Part shown: positions 34,967 to 48,359 of the stretch, piece after piece
How the letters are laid out: each line of letters opens with the position of its first letter
Position numbering within the stretch: the first letter of the stretch is position 1
NCBI GenBank assembly: GCA_963969395.1
Contig: OZ017797.1
Location: 434,001 to 498,000 of the forward strand
Origin: Pseudoscleropodium purum
Taxonomy: Eukaryota > Streptophyta > Bryopsida > Hypnales > Brachytheciaceae
DNA: 64,000 nt
Direction: 5' to 3'
Made by a program: the position numbers and the translations under genes
The notes under the pieces: model-generated
The model's database searches: none
The model's input: the letters and a program-made list of their open reading frames with translations, nothing else
Told to the model about the DNA's origin: nothing

Positions 34967-36862
34967 CTAAGAAGTGTTGTGCACATGAAAGAATTTGAAG
35001 CATTCCACACCACACATGTAGACTTCTTGACATTGTGCACAAACATAAAAGGTTTGTTTCTTATAGATACAACACACACAACGTAAGGTAGTCTTATGAG
35101 CAATATGCGTCACAATCCCCCTCATAGGGACAAGGGGCACCAACCGAAATGGCACCACGTGCCAATTTGCACCTCTAGCTCAATAAGGGCGGCCCATCAA
35201 ATAATAAGCGACTCAGAGTTGAAACTTTTTGTGGCTGAGTGGTTTTTCCTTGAACCTTTTTGAACTTTGACATCTCCTCATGAATGGTGAAGGCATTTTT
35301 CACACATGTGTCCAAGCAAAAAAAGAACACACGGTGTTGCAATTTCTTTGTATCGATTTGTAATTTTGCATACTATAATATGACCTATTCCAATCACTAA
35401 CATCCACCCCGCTCATTTTTGTGAGTACAAGATCTAAATGGAGAATGTTGGAACTTCAATGATGTGTTGTCCAGAGACATGAGTGGTGGTAATTTCTTCA
35501 CACACCATAGGATTACTTGCAGTGGTCAAGAAATACACCCCTTTCATGTCTTGCCAATGGATTGCAGCCATTTTCATATCCTTGTGTACTCTAATGTGTA
35601 GTATCCTTCTTGGCTGATCATGTGTGATGCCCAAAGATGTGAAAAATCACTTCCACTATTTACGTACAATTCCAACTCTATAAAAGCTACGCACCAATAA
35701 TTCATCAAAGAAGATAGGGTAGGTAAAGTAGTTGTCACAAGTGATAATGTACCATTGGCCTTCAAGTCCTCTAGTTAGTCAAGTAACTACCTGCCTTGCC
35801 ATTCCAATATGTGCCCCAAATGGTCTTGATTCAAGGTGTGCATTATCCTTCCCAATATAGATTTCCAATCTTTACACATAGCTTTTTTTGAAACATGCTA
35901 TAGCCTAGATTTTGATACCGTAGGTAATAGGTTTGGCCAGCAGATATTATTTGAATGAGTAAGAGTGTCCATTATAGGTCACCATGCATTCTTCTACTAT
36001 GACATAAAGAGAGAGGTTCCAAAACTGTTGGAATCTTGCATGTATATGCTCAAAAATCCAACAATATTTGCCAATTGGGTCATAGTGAGGACTTTTCTTG
36101 TGAGTGACAAAATCAACCTTGGAAGTCATATGTAAGCAATGCAATATATATATTCAAACTGCCACCTTGACATTGTTATAGCCACATTTTTACAGAAAAG
36201 AGTACCATGGCCCCGACACTAGTAGTCTTAGATGTATGGCTGATCATGAACATCCATCAAGCAACAAATCCTTGTGAATTAGCAGAATTCTTCAAGTGTT
36301 GCAAGCTTTATAGCTGATTCACCGCCCTTCTGCTTTCCCGTTGTTGGATCAACATAATTTGCATAGTCATTAGTTTCTCTTACTATATCTGTTGCAATGC
36401 TTCGTTCCAAAAAAGAAGGAAATATTCGATGGGCTCTAACAATCGGTCCGATGGAAGGTGTTCACTGGTGCTAGGGATCTTTCCTACAAACAGACACCGC
36501 AATAGCAAGGACCACAAACAAGCGTGCCAATTAATGTTTGCATACTTCTTTTCGTTAAGATCACATTGCTCGGGGTCTGGACCAAAGGAATATAGACCTA
36601 GTTTGCTCAACAAAGCAAGATCTTCTTCTTGATTGTTGAAGGAACTTGCACCACTTGAAAAGCCTCCTTCCTCACTCCCCAACTCTAATAGCATCGGATT
36701 CCAATTATGTGTTGAGTCATTGTCTTCCAAATCCCACCCTGGCAAGCCATATGAAGGAAATGTTGTTTGCAACAAGGCATCCTCTATGACCAATTTAGCA
36801 ATTACTCCATCACTAAGATGCAGTGCTCCAACATTTTCTTGCATGTAGGCAACGTGTGCCAC
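34967..36862 (-). pseudogene. piggyBac-family transposase, decayed
   Basis: Conserved piggyBac blocks occur in order on the minus strand, across several frameshifts and stops. They are an acidic N-terminal half (36862-36383, 159 codons) ending PIEYFLLFW; IVRETNDYANYVDPTTG (about 36390-36340, next frame); IYMGVH-like LMDVHDQPYI with DY-stop (TAG) and MSRWQFEYI (about 36260-36150); KVDFVTHKKSPHYDPIGKY and YVIVEECMVTYNGHSYSFK (36120-35947), where the family has the first catalytic Asp in a DE pair, here Glu-Glu; GVYFLTTASNP (about 35540); and a C-terminal cysteine-rich finger RCVCC, CAQC, CGVECFKFFH (35084-34985). The signature is strong but the gene is dead. It is a plausible relative of the source that mobilised the TTAA-bounded copies A to C. 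Confidence 0.75.
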
Positions 36863-39626
36863 AACTTGTACACCTAAGTATTATCCAAATCAACCTTCAC
36901 AATGTCGTTGCCATCTAATTCTCCTTCTCTGCTCACAATTGTCCTAGCTGTTGATCTTGATGGAATAAACAAAATTTCTCCTTTCCATGCAAGGTCACGG
37001 AGGATAATAATCTATGAGGAAGCATTGGAATTGGCTCTCATAATTGGTGTCCAGGTTGACAAAATGTTGTTGTTGTGGCTCTGGTTCCTAGATATTGTTC
37101 CGAGTTGTTGCTATTGCTACAATAACCATGGCCATTGCATTGACAACCTCAACGTTGTAGCCCCTTTCCAAAATTGTCTATCTACAAATAGTCATGGGAA
37201 CTACTAAGATGTCCACCGAAATTGTCATGTGATCATCTGGCCGCATCTCCATCACAACTTTTTCCTTCTGCATGTATTTGTGCTTCCTCTTAGGGGACAA
37301 CACCACCTCACCTTGATTGTTAATTTGCACAATGCTGCATTCGCATATAGAAGGGTTGTGAATTTGCAACAGTGGAGGCACCTTGGGCTTTTGCGTGTAT
37401 TCTTGCTTGGGCTTCACAACAAGCATTTTTGCAGTAGCTATGGGCTCTACATTTTCCTTGCCTATAATAACAACCTTGGAAATTGCTTGTGGCAAATGCA
37501 TTTGGTTATTCGACCCTACTATGATGGAACTTCCCTGTTTGAGCATACTTCCTTTGTAAACGTCACCCTTCCTTCCATTTCGCACGTCCCTTGCCACTAC
37601 ATCATGGAAAGACCATTTGCTTGAGATGGGTATGAAGTGATGCTGGGAACCCATCATCACTGTCTTCTTTGCACCAGGGACCTCAGCCAAGGAGTTTAGT
37701 AGAGTGGCAATTGAAGAAATATTGCAACTATGTGCCCGATAAGTTTGCCAAACTTTTGTAACCTTGAGCACCAACAAAAATTGGATGTAAGAATAGGTAG
37801 CTTTGCTCAAACAAGTCCAAGAGTACTCTAGTTTTTCTAAAGGAAACCTTTGAGTCGCAACCTAATTGCCTAAAATGGCAGTATTATTGGCAAATTCTTG
37901 TGGAAGTGGAGGTGGTCATAGCTAGACATATCCATCTCGCCATTAGCTTGATCATTTTCCACTACTGCCTATAATCTCGTACTTGCGAAAAAGAGCATTC
38001 GATTGTCCCTACCCTTGTAGTAAGCGCAATGAAGACCCCTACAAGGTAAACATGGTCGTGGACAACGGTTTGTGTGTTCCTTATCTTACAACTGAAAGAT
38101 AGCGGCACAATTGTAAACAACAAATTGGCACTTCCCGACCTCTCACCATACAACTGAAAAGGAGACCTTCATTCTGAAATTGCGACGTCCATCTTGAACG
38201 TACACTCCCTACATCTATTGCAATCCGATGCCCAAATGATGGCAAACCCTAAATCAATCCTCGTAGCTTCATATTGAATTGTGCCCTATTCACAGTGAAA
38301 TCGATTATTTGCCTCAAATGCATAAGCTTGCTCAGACGCACGGCTTCAAGGCCATGCCTCATAAAACAACTCATACTAAAACCCATACTCGACAATGGCG
38401 GAAACTTGACACACAAGCCAGCCTTAAATAGCCACTTACTTGTTTCTAAAGCAAGTTTTATATACTGAAGCCCCGTCCTACACGTAGTGAAAGCCCTATT
38501 AGAGCATACAATGTCTTATCTTTTGCCTTTATGTTCTTTCCACTAGAAATGTCATAGTTATGGCCACCTCTCCCTCACTAATTGCCACCTAATTCTCTCG
38601 TGGCAACACGAATTGGGTTGATTTAAATTCATGTGCATTAGACTATCCAATCCTCACATCCATCCCTTTTAGTGCAATACCAAATTGTCAATAGAAATGT
38701 GCCTACTACTCAAAATGTAGCAATGTCAACCACCAAATCGTCAACCAATCTTTAAACGGTTAAGTGCAATTTCTACTCCTATTGAAAGTTTTGAAAACTT
38801 TGTAAATTTCAATAACTTATAACAATATGAACTTTGGGATAGTAACCATGGTTTGACAGATTTTTAATTTAAGAGTGACATAATGACTTAGATTCATAAC
38901 ATGATGTTAGGCACTATAATGTACATTTATCTTACAAATTTCACATTTTTTAAAGTACATTTTATGATTATTATGAACTTCAATTTTTTCAAAAAAATTC
39001 ACAAGAATTTCAAAACTTTCCCCACAAAATTTGAAAATTTCATGACTTGTAGTGGACATATAACTTCATCTCTGAGAAACAAATACAAAAAATTTCATTC
39101 ACATACAGTTGGAAAATGGCAACAGAGTGATGGTCAGTGAGGCTTAAAATCAGTGATCATCCGTCTTTCCAGGGTTATGCAGAGTCCTAAACTCTGAAGA
39201 TCTCACTTAGGTCAGTAATTACATGGGATAATGAAAAGCATTCAGCAGTGCTTTGATTTGGATGATCCTACCTAAACCCTAAAACTCTACTGCTTAGTGC
39301 ATACATACTCTGATTTGTAGACTGGAAGGCGGGTGAAATAAAGTGAATTGAGATGAGGGGGGCATTGGGATATTGTAGCCAGTTTCAGACTCAGTGTGCA
39401 ACGTCCACGTTCAATTGGAGCTTGAAGGGTGCAGAAAAGCTTAGTAATCAGAACTATGGCACAGGACTTCTATGTGCAAAGTCATGTAGTACTTTTACAT
39501 TCAACAAAGCATGTCAATGGCTGCACTGTAACTCCAAAATATCAAAAAATTGATTGTTCAAACCTAGTCTTGCAAGTAGAAAATCAGTTCAGCATCGAAG
39601 TACAATACTCTGCAAATCATCTACAT
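36863..39626. other. Region upstream of the piggyBac remnant
   Basis: A 210-codon minus-strand open frame at 37178-37810 and a 63-codon one at 37962-38153 have no recognisable domain. The former is basic, with several PK-rich stretches, and could be an N-terminal extension or 5' region of the same transposon. From about 38500 to 39600 the DNA is AT-rich and ends in the 3' untranslated region of the redoxin gene. Confidence 0.3.
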
Positions 39627-41551
39627 CTACTTCAACTGCTCCACAATGTTTGCAGCTGTTTCATCCATGTCAAGAGCTTTCAGCTTTGTGAATGGCCGTG
39701 GCATACCCTACACAAGCAATCAAGTAAGTTGGATGCGCTCAACAGAGAGTGAACTTAGCATCTAAGTCAGTACACAAGTACTTCAAGGATCACCATAAAA
39801 CCGTTTTAAATTTTGGACTCCTGCACCACACCAAAATAAAAAGGGACCGAAACAGAACAGAAAAAGTTCAAGAACATTACCAGCAGTGAAACGTAGATAT
39901 TCCCCTCACCATCCCTGATTTCAAAACACCCTCTCCTTGGCTGCAAACACAAATCTCAAAAGACGTAATCTGTCAAGAACCATCGCACTACAAGAAACGT
40001 TTGACACAAATTTTGGCAGAGTAGACAAGGTTCAGTACAGATTCTAAAAACGTACTCCGGACAGTTCCATGATAACCAACGAGTATAGCCACTTCATATT
40101 CGAAATACGTGATAGGACCCTGACCTTTTCTGGATTGATTACAACTTCCAGGCCTGAAACAGCTTTTTGAAGATACTGTTGGACTTGCAGCGCGCGTGTC
40201 TTGAAGGCATTACATTGTTTACTGTTCAAGCATAAGAAAACATAACACGAAATTGTTAGTACTTCCAGGGACAACACTTACACAACAAGCCTAAATGATA
40301 GCCTGGTCAATTTTTCTTGCAAACTCGTAGTAATTAAGTTACGCACAGTTTAGGACATCGAATGTCTCCATCAAGTAGACTTCTAATTTGCATCCCAACT
40401 CGTTTTTAAAATATAATTCAACCAAACGTAAGATAAGTTCAACTGGCGGTAATCCTATCACGCGGCCTCTTTCTGAATTAATGGCCAGTTTCCAATGCCA
40501 ACAGTACCGGACAGAAAGAATCTCCCATTTCAAACACCAGAATGACCTTTCTTTAGGAGATGAAAAATCCTTTACGTTCTATAAAATTGCCTAATCTTGC
40601 GAGCAGAACATGAACTGTTGATGCAGAGAGACGCTACAAGGTGCAATAGGGAGTTAGGCATATTACGCACCAGTGCTCAATGATCACCGATTTCTTGAAT
40701 CCGTTTGAGACCTCTGCAGATTTAACATCATTTTCAGAGTCTTCACCCATCCCCTCATCCTCGTCTGCACTCTCCCTTTTTTTGATTACCTTTTTAGCTG
40801 AGGACGCCCTCTTCACTGACTTAGCTGGGGAATTTTTTTTCTTTGTTGGAATTACCTTTTCTTCCTCTTCAGCCTCAGCTTCACTTTCCACTTCATCAAT
40901 CGCTTTCAGTTCTTCTTTCGCCTTTTTAGGCGCCCTGGCTGGTCCAATCTTCATCTTTGCTGATGCAGACTTTCTTTTAACTGGTGACTTCGCTTTTGCT
41001 TTCAGTGTTGGAGATTCCTCGTCCAGATCCTCGCCTTCACTCTGTTCTTTGGCCTTGGCAGCTCCCCTTCCTGCTGGGCCCTTCTTCGCCGGGGATGTCG
41101 TTTTGAGGGCTACCACTTCCTCCTCCTGACCCTCATCTCCACTCTCGTCCAATTCCACTTCCTTCTTAGCTCTCTTCGCGGCTGGAGCAGCTTTCTCCTT
41201 CGCTGGAGCTTTCACTTTGGCGACCGTTTTGGCCTTGGGAGCATCTTTCTCCTTCGCAGCAGGTTTTTCTTTAGGAGCTGGCTTTTCCTTCGGGGCAGGC
41301 TTCGCTTTGGACGCAGCAGATTTCTCTTTGGGAGCCGGTTTCTCCTTCTGTGCAGCTTTCTCTGGAACTACTTCCTTGGGCTTCCTCCCGGACTTCCTAA
41401 GAGGAACAGCAGAGGCAGGGGCTGCTCCAGCCTCTTCATGTTCAGGCTCTGACGAGGCAGCAGCTTTAGAGCGGCCTCGCTTCTTCACCTCTGAGGTGCC
41501 ATCATTTTCTTCCTTGGTTGATGCCGCAGGAATCTTTCGCTTGGGAGGCAT
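39627..41551 (-). CDS. Selenoprotein-H-like (Rdx family) redoxin with a histone-H1-like N-terminal arm
   Basis: Four coding exons: 41551-40671, 40221-40125, 39940-39881 and 39707-39627 (TAG stop), all with GT-AG introns and matching phases, giving 372 residues. Residues 1-285 are a disordered Lys/Ala/Pro/Glu-rich arm starting MPPKRK, with repeated APKEKPA and KSPVK-like units and acidic patches. They resemble linker-histone tails and suggest nucleic-acid or chromatin binding in the nucleus. Residues about 287-372 form a complete SelH-type thioredoxin-like domain: SVIIEHCKQCNAFKTRA, VVINPEK, PRRGCFEIRDGEG, YVSLLGMPRPF, KLKALDM. Where animal selenoprotein H has Cys-X-X-Sec, this has Cys-Lys-Gln-Cys, so no selenocysteine is needed. 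The first Cys codon is split by intron 1 (TG then T). Animal SelH is nucleolar and linked to redox gene regulation; a similar role here is inference. Confidence 0.85.
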
Positions 41552-43667
41552 GGTCCAATGTGCAAACCTTTCACGTCCTCAAAGAATCTCTGGCACTCAT
41601 ACAAATTTAAACTTAGGATGATGCTATTCTGCTAAGCCCCGGACTTGCATTCGGACACTGCAATGGCGTCCCAGTGAAATTCTCGTAAAAGAGCAAGGCA
41701 GCACTTAGCCATTGGAGAGTTGCATAATCAAGTTAAACCAAGGAATGCAAAAAGGGTATTGGGAGGCCACTTACATTCACAAAGAAGTCCCCTAAAGTAC
41801 TTGCAGACAACCAGGATCAGCGCAGCAGGACAATTTGAACCTCAGTTGCTTCTGCAAAGCCAAATATAAACAAATTCTATCAGTCCAACGCACTTCGTTG
41901 CGCAATAGACATCAAGCAACACTGGTCAGCATCGATGAAAAACACCAACAGATTACAATGGGAAACCACTACGATAGCACTTCCCGACGTAACACTCGTG
42001 GCGTTTCGAACCTTCAGCATAGGAAAGTCCCTCAATGTGCCCTCCCATATTGGGTGTCAAAATGCTGGTGCTCAGAGCAATTCTCTCTTGGTCCGGATCT
42101 GAGCAACACATGATAGCTCAACCCAATCGCCACTGGAGAATGTAAATGAACCCCACAGACAAAATCCGCAGTCGAAACCGAGACAAAGAAAAAGCAGGAG
42201 TTTAAGAAGCCAGGTGAAGTAGAAAACCTCGTGATTTCTCAACACTCTTGGCTGTATTCCACACACCACTTGGCACGACAACGAAATTTCGCTCTTCCAA
42301 TAGCGACCCCCCTTCTTGCAAGTAGAATTGTCCGTCACTTCTCCTGCAAACTCCAACGTGTACCAAATCCGTCAGTGCAACGCAATCACATCTATCTACA
42401 TCTGCAAATCTTCAAGACGTTGAGCAACAACGATGCATCCATTAACAGCACAACGGACTGCCCGCAGAGTCAACTTAGGCACTTGAACAACACTGTGGGT
42501 GCGTGAAGACCCTGCTTCGCTAAGCACGATTCTTACGCATATAGCTCGAGAATTTGAGGAACGAGGTCATCCTCCACTCAATGAGATGGAAGGAGGAGAA
42601 TTCGTCACCCTTTCGGTTCTGCCCTAATTACTATCAGCGACCCTCGTGGCCAGTCCTCGGAGTGCAAGCCAGGTCACCGGTAACACCATCTCACTTCATC
42701 CAATCCTGGAGACCTCACAGCAGCGGATGCCAGCATGCCAGGGCCTACTACTTGTTTATGGTATCCGTGGTTCCTTAAACCCCAGCAAACAAAGTCGCTG
42801 AAATAACGACTTTCCCACCATTGCTCAATATTGCGTCCGTCTACGAAAAGCGTCTCTACGTCACACCATACAATTTCGGCATCCAGCGCACTGATTATCA
42901 CAATCCTTTCTCAGAACTGGGATTAAAATGTGCTCCATTGATACGCAGCACACCACAACGCATTCCTTAAACCCCAGCAATGATGTGAAGTAACTTCTCT
43001 CCAGCATCACCTCAGGAATACTGAACTAGATAGTCAAGCTGCGCAAAGAATCTGAATAAAATGAAGTCTTCTAACACCACAACAACGGCAATTTGATAAA
43101 CACAGCATTCACGAGAAAATCCAACCAGCATTGGGTGCCAACGTGCCCTAGACAATGCGGCAGCGCATAAACTTGTGGAAGGAAACATTCCTTGAACCCC
43201 AGCAAGAAACGAAATGCCTACTGTCCAGCATCACGTCAGAAACTACCTCACGAAAGAGTCATGGTGCCGCAAGAAGATTTCAAGCAAAGAAAGTCTTCTA
43301 ACACCATAACAACGACATCCGAAGGCACATGGCATTCACTAGAACATCCAGCAAGAAGTGCACAGAAGAACATAGCAGAAGACGAACAAGGCGGTCAAAA
43401 CCTAACGAACACGAGAACAAACCTGGTGAGGGCCGAGACACTTGCTGCGGCGATGCTGAAGCTGCCGTTGCGGGAGCAAGAGGTGAGAAGCAGAAAGACA
43501 CAAGCAAGAGACCACTCTTGCGTCTTTTTCTTAACCCAAAATAATGGCTCTCCTCAAGCGGCTCTACACGTATAAAGTAACCCATCCCATATAACCCTTA
43601 GGGTGCATTCACCAAGGTAAAGGTGGACAATAAATTCTTAACTTTGTGGGGTTTATAAGGGGTTAAA
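41552..43667. promoter_or_regulatory. Upstream region of the SelH-like gene
   Basis: GC-balanced DNA continuing the gene island. It probably contains the promoter and possibly a 5' untranslated exon, but I see no clear TATA box that fixes a start. Open stretches on both strands (for example 43192-43575 plus) have no family features. The direct repeats at 42771-43250 are inside it. Confidence 0.35.
42771..43330 (+). repeat. Degenerate direct repeats of about 190-225 bp upstream of the SelH-like gene
   Basis: TTCCTTAAACCCCAGCAA begins near 42771 and 42963, and TTCCTTGAACCCCAGCAA near 43188. The second and third are each followed by TCCAGCATCAC, then AAGTCTTCTAACACCA, then GGCATTCAC or CAGCATTCAC in the same order. 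The first unit keeps only its beginning. Confidence 0.6.
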
Positions 43668-44250
43668 CTATTCCCTTTGTTTCATAATACTATCGGTAGT
43701 CCTTTTTTGTAGTAATGAAAGTATTAAAGATTTGGCAACTATTTCATTATAATGCATGTTACAATCAAATGATTTTATAGGAAAATGTGCAATGTGTCTT
43801 CTCAAGTATAAAACAAGTGAACATGGCCAATACTTACAATGTTGTAAGGAAAGATTACAAAGTAGGAAGTTGCAATAGATTCTCAATGCTATATAGAAAT
43901 TAGAATAGATTTTATAGAAAAGGAAGACTTCATATACAACTACAATGTCCTTTCAAAGTGTTTAGATTTATCTCTAAACAACTTCATATTTAGTAGATTT
44001 AGTGAAAATTCCAATGTCTTTTGGTCTTTGATGCAATCAACTTCAAGTTGTTGCAAAAAAATTCAATATTTAGAATTCTTATAATCTATAAAGTTAATAA
44101 TAATCTAGGCTTTTTATGCTTCATTTCATTAGTTAACATCAAATACAAAAGAAATCACTTGAAATCTAGTATGAAGTAAAGGGACAATTATTTTGGGATA
44201 AATGAAAAAAATTAAAGGGACTAATATTATGGGATAGAAGGGGAACAACT
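43668..44250. mobile_element. Stowaway-like MITE, about 580 bp
   Basis: The left end contains TTCCCTTTGTTTCATAATA and the right end, read inward on the minus strand, TTCCCCTTCTATCCCATAATA, an imperfect terminal inverted repeat of about 25 bp typical of plant Stowaway-type elements. The interior is AT-rich and non-coding. Confidence 0.5.
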
Positions 44251-44601
44251 CATAAGAGGGTAAATGTTGAGTTTGAGATTAAAAGGTAGTCTATACAAAG
44301 GAAGGAAATATAATCCTCAAGGGGTGAATAGGAATCTAAAGATTTCATTCCACTTCTAGAGGTTAATTATTGTTACTATTATCTTCTAAACTTCAATTAT
44401 TTTAGAGATTATAATTTTAAAGGCATGTTCTTTCTTCACTATAACTATTTACAATTGTAAAACTTAAAATTAATCCCTTATGCTATTAAAGGAGGTGAAT
44501 TTAGGAAACAAGGTCCTAGAATTGATGAAAATTATGTAATTCTATGATATTCACACCACGGGCTATATATAATTTCTAAATTTTTAAAAATAGCCATATA
44601 G

Positions 44602-44716
44602 GACATGATGACATGATGACATGACATGATGACATCAAATGACATGATGGTTTGAGGAGGTTTCTACTAAAGGGCACTTATTGCTAAGATTGAACTTTGC
44701 CCCCCCCCCCCCCCCC
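44602..44716. repeat. GACATGAT-type microsatellite and a poly-C run
   Basis: GACATGAT repeats irregularly at about 44602-44649. A run of about 17 cytosines is at 44700-44716, an unusual homopolymer in AT-rich DNA. Confidence 0.85.
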
Positions 44717-47700
44717 TTTCTTTATATGTGTGTTCTGTCAACCCCTTCCTTCAACCTCACATGTGCCTTCAATCATGTTGTTCTCTTCCACCATATCTTG
44801 CCATTGATTGTCTTATGGTCTTATGTATTTGCTTTTTCCTTAATTGAGTGATTTGGTTGCCAGAAGCTATGCTTGTATGTGACACATTTGACAATTGCAC
44901 CTTGAACTATTGGAATTAGAGTGCAAGCTATGGACAGAAACAGAAGGAGTACCCTATGAGTCACTAGTGCTTTACTTTCAAGTTCTTCACATCATTGAAA
45001 GCATCACCCTTTTGGTAGAGATTGGCATAGCGTAGCCACCATGGAGGTATATTTTCCAATCTTTCAAATTTGTGGGTTTTGCAATTTTTGTTTTATACGA
45101 CTACTCCTAGCATTTGCTTCAAAACAATGTCAAGGTTCGAAATGCTATCACGGAATTCAAATGCCATTTTCAGAACACAATTTTAGTAAGATTCTCTTCA
45201 TCTTTTAGAGTTTGCACTTCTCTTCTTTAATTTTTGGTGGAAGGCATTCTGTCGACTTTTATTGTTTCTCTTAGTACTTAGTAGTTCCTCCTTGTCAATT
45301 ACAATGGATAAAAAGGACACTCACAATTTAGTCGGATTTGAATGCATTGTTCCCCCTATGAACCTTGTTAGCTATTCTGATCCAATTCGTCACATGTGTG
45401 AATTTAGTGTATATGTCTCTTGCTTCATTTTGCTTTGATGGTCATTCTTATGTAGAATAATGTGTTGTAGTTGATTGTAAATTAGGATTTCTTGTGCACT
45501 AGAGTAGCTCATGTTTTATAATCTAGATTTTGCTTGCTTTGCAAACACTTAGGAGTATAGTAATTATAGGGGTTTAATATCCAAGGAGTGATAAAATAAT
45601 TTAACATATTGGGGCTAAAGCCACATTTACTAATAGAAATAACCAACAATTCCAATCCTAAATGGTAAACAAAGTAAAAATCTCCCATTTGCTTTAGTTA
45701 AGGGAATCACTTACTTATCCATCAACTAGTTTTTGTTCAACACAAATGTATACAACAATACAAGGATGCAATCTCCATCTTATTCTAGTATGGGAGCTCA
45801 AAGAAAAAGCACACTTAAGCAAGAAAAAACATAACATGTAGCTTAAAGCATACAAGACAATCTTCAATTCTTGTTGTATTCGCTTAAAGCATAGTCTCAT
45901 AATATTTATTTAAAGCCTCACTCATCATTCAGCAAACCTTAATTAGTATAAACAATTTCATCTACACTTTAGTGTCCCAATATTGCTTATAACATTCTAT
46001 ATTGTAAAATTCTTCTCAATCCATTGTAAGGCTATCCAATTGCTTAAAGTGTTTGTAAACACAAGGCTATGCATTAGAAAAAATATGAATCCTCCAAGAG
46101 CCCTCTAGAGCCCCTCAATAAAGACCTTCATGAATTTATTTTTGTGTACTTCTTATGCAAAAGGCAAGATTATTCCCCTATCTCCACCCACTTGTGCAAT
46201 GGTGAAAAAATGCTTATGGGCAACCTCCATTGGTCCTTCAAGTTGGGTACAAGAACTAATGCCATAGACACTTGAATTCTTTATATGTAAATGGCTTAGA
46301 GTTTGTATTAGGGATTGAGAATTGCAACAATTTAATATTCAGGCATTTCATGGTAAATCCCATGTACTAGTATGACGATACTATTTGAAATGGGATAACT
46401 GTAGCTTGTTGACAACAATGCGGGCATGGCTACTTTTGGTTATTATATTGAGATCCAAATGAAGTGATGGACAAAATACAATTGCAATAAACTCATTTCA
46501 AGATCACTTCAAAAATTAAACTGACCTCAATGATTTTCATTGGTTCGAAAATACTTTTATACTTGAAATGAGCTCATTATTTGTGAGAAAAATTGTTTTT
46601 AGTACTAGATTGATGAGTATTGTGACTTTCTTCAATTAAAAAAATGGAACAAGCACAGAGTTAGCTAGCTCACTTTAGGCGAATGGTAGGGTTTTCCATG
46701 CCTATGCAAAAAAAAAAACTTAGTCTGTTGATCATGTTGCATTAGGATGCAACTCTTGGTCATGTAGCTAATCTCAACTAAAGGTGTGATAATAGATTTT
46801 TGATACAACTCTTGGTAATGCAATTAATCTCAACTTAGGATGCAATTCCAAGCTTATACAACCTACACTATTCAACAACAAAATCACTTCCAAACTCTAG
46901 TTTGTAATCCTTGTGTTGTAATCAATGAGTCATAGACATTCCTTTATTTCCAATGCACCTCCACATGGCACATGCAAAAAACACACTCACAATCATACCG
47001 TTGCCTTAAAATCATATAATAAACTATATCTATTGTTAGATGTGCTTAGTTTTGCCTATTGAATACTTTATTAAATCAATAAATGAGCTCAATACAACAA
47101 GAAAGTTAGGCAAGGTAGAATCATTTCACAAGTGTTAAAGTGTGTCAAATCTAGGCTTAATTTTTAGGAATGTTGTCAAAATCCAAAGGTCTCTTAGAGG
47201 GCCGTAAATTTTGCTAATGGACCTTTCCTAATTCTCATTCAAACTCCTTTATCAACTTGAATTCAATCTACAATTCTAGTACAACTACAAGCTATAATTT
47301 AGAATATAATTATCCAATCATTGAATATATATATACAAATCCATACATCTATCCAATCATTGGAATTTCTACATAACAGACACACAGACTAAGTATTCAT
47401 ATAATACACACATCTTCACATTCTAAACAACCAACTTTAAACCATAATTATAAATCAAAAAAATGCTTAAAGCTAACTTTCAATAATAGACTCATTATAA
47501 ATCCACTTAAAACATACAACACCCACAAGTCCACTTATAGTACATATAAAGATACATACATGCTTAAGCGGACTCAAATTGATTTAAGCATTCAAACATC
47601 ACAATATCAACTTTAAGCTATAGTACTTTCACTCAAACAATTGCTTCAAGCCTTTCAAAATCATACACTATTCCAAGCATATATAGACAACCAAAATGAT

Positions 47701-48359
47701 TCAATTAGATATATACAATCACTACCCTGAGTACAAGTAATCAATAAATCTTCTCACAAGAAATTACACACAACTATCCAATCATTGGGGCTTTGATTTC
47801 AATCTAAATACACACAAAAAGATATCCAATCGCTGGGACTTAGACACAATTTACAAATATTTACTTAAAGCTTTAATATAATGAAGATTGTTCGCAAAAC
47901 TAGAAACTCATATACACACAAAGCACTAAAAAAATAAGTAGAGAGAGAGAAATCAAAGAGTGAGCCTCTAGGCCTTCAATACTTGCCAGCTTGAAGCATC
48001 CTTCAAAATCCAACTTGATTAAATTGTTAAAAAATTCAATGTTTACACTCTTGGAATCCCATGGCAATACTTCAAATCAAATAACATCTAAGCTTCTATC
48101 ACCATGTATTCCTAAAACCAAGTCTTATTTGAACTCCATTCATGCACCAAAACAAAAAAAACGTTTATTCACACTTTTTACACATTTCCACTTTTCTGTT
48201 GCATTCATTCATTTGTAGACTAACATATTTGTCTTCATTTTTTTCTCAATGACAACTTTAAATTATATTGTACACAATATTGGACAATTGACTCATGATC
48301 CATTGACTATTGTTTGCTTTGGCTTAGAAAACTTCCGTTTCTACCCTACATCTTATTTG
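44717..48359. other. AT-rich intergenic DNA with short dispersed motifs
   Basis: No gene recognised over about 3.6 kb. TATCCAATCATTG or close variants occurs near 47307, 47351, 47775 and 47822, and GCTTAAAGC-like words recur from 45800 to 47900, so it may be one or more decayed repeats. Confidence 0.35.

Noticed and set aside
40200..40680. UGA-encoded selenocysteine in the SelH-like protein
   Set aside because: The spliced active site reads Cys-Lys-Gln-Cys with TGT codons. No Sec codon is needed.
40680..41621. Long plus-strand open frames at 40680-41129 and 41217-41621
   Set aside because: Antisense shadows of the Lys/Ala-rich exon of the SelH-like gene; Ser/Phe/Ala-rich mirror composition.
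44602..44716. GACATGAT repeats and poly-C as a CRISPR or regulatory array
   Set aside because: Short irregular microsatellite without spacers; ordinary simple repeat.
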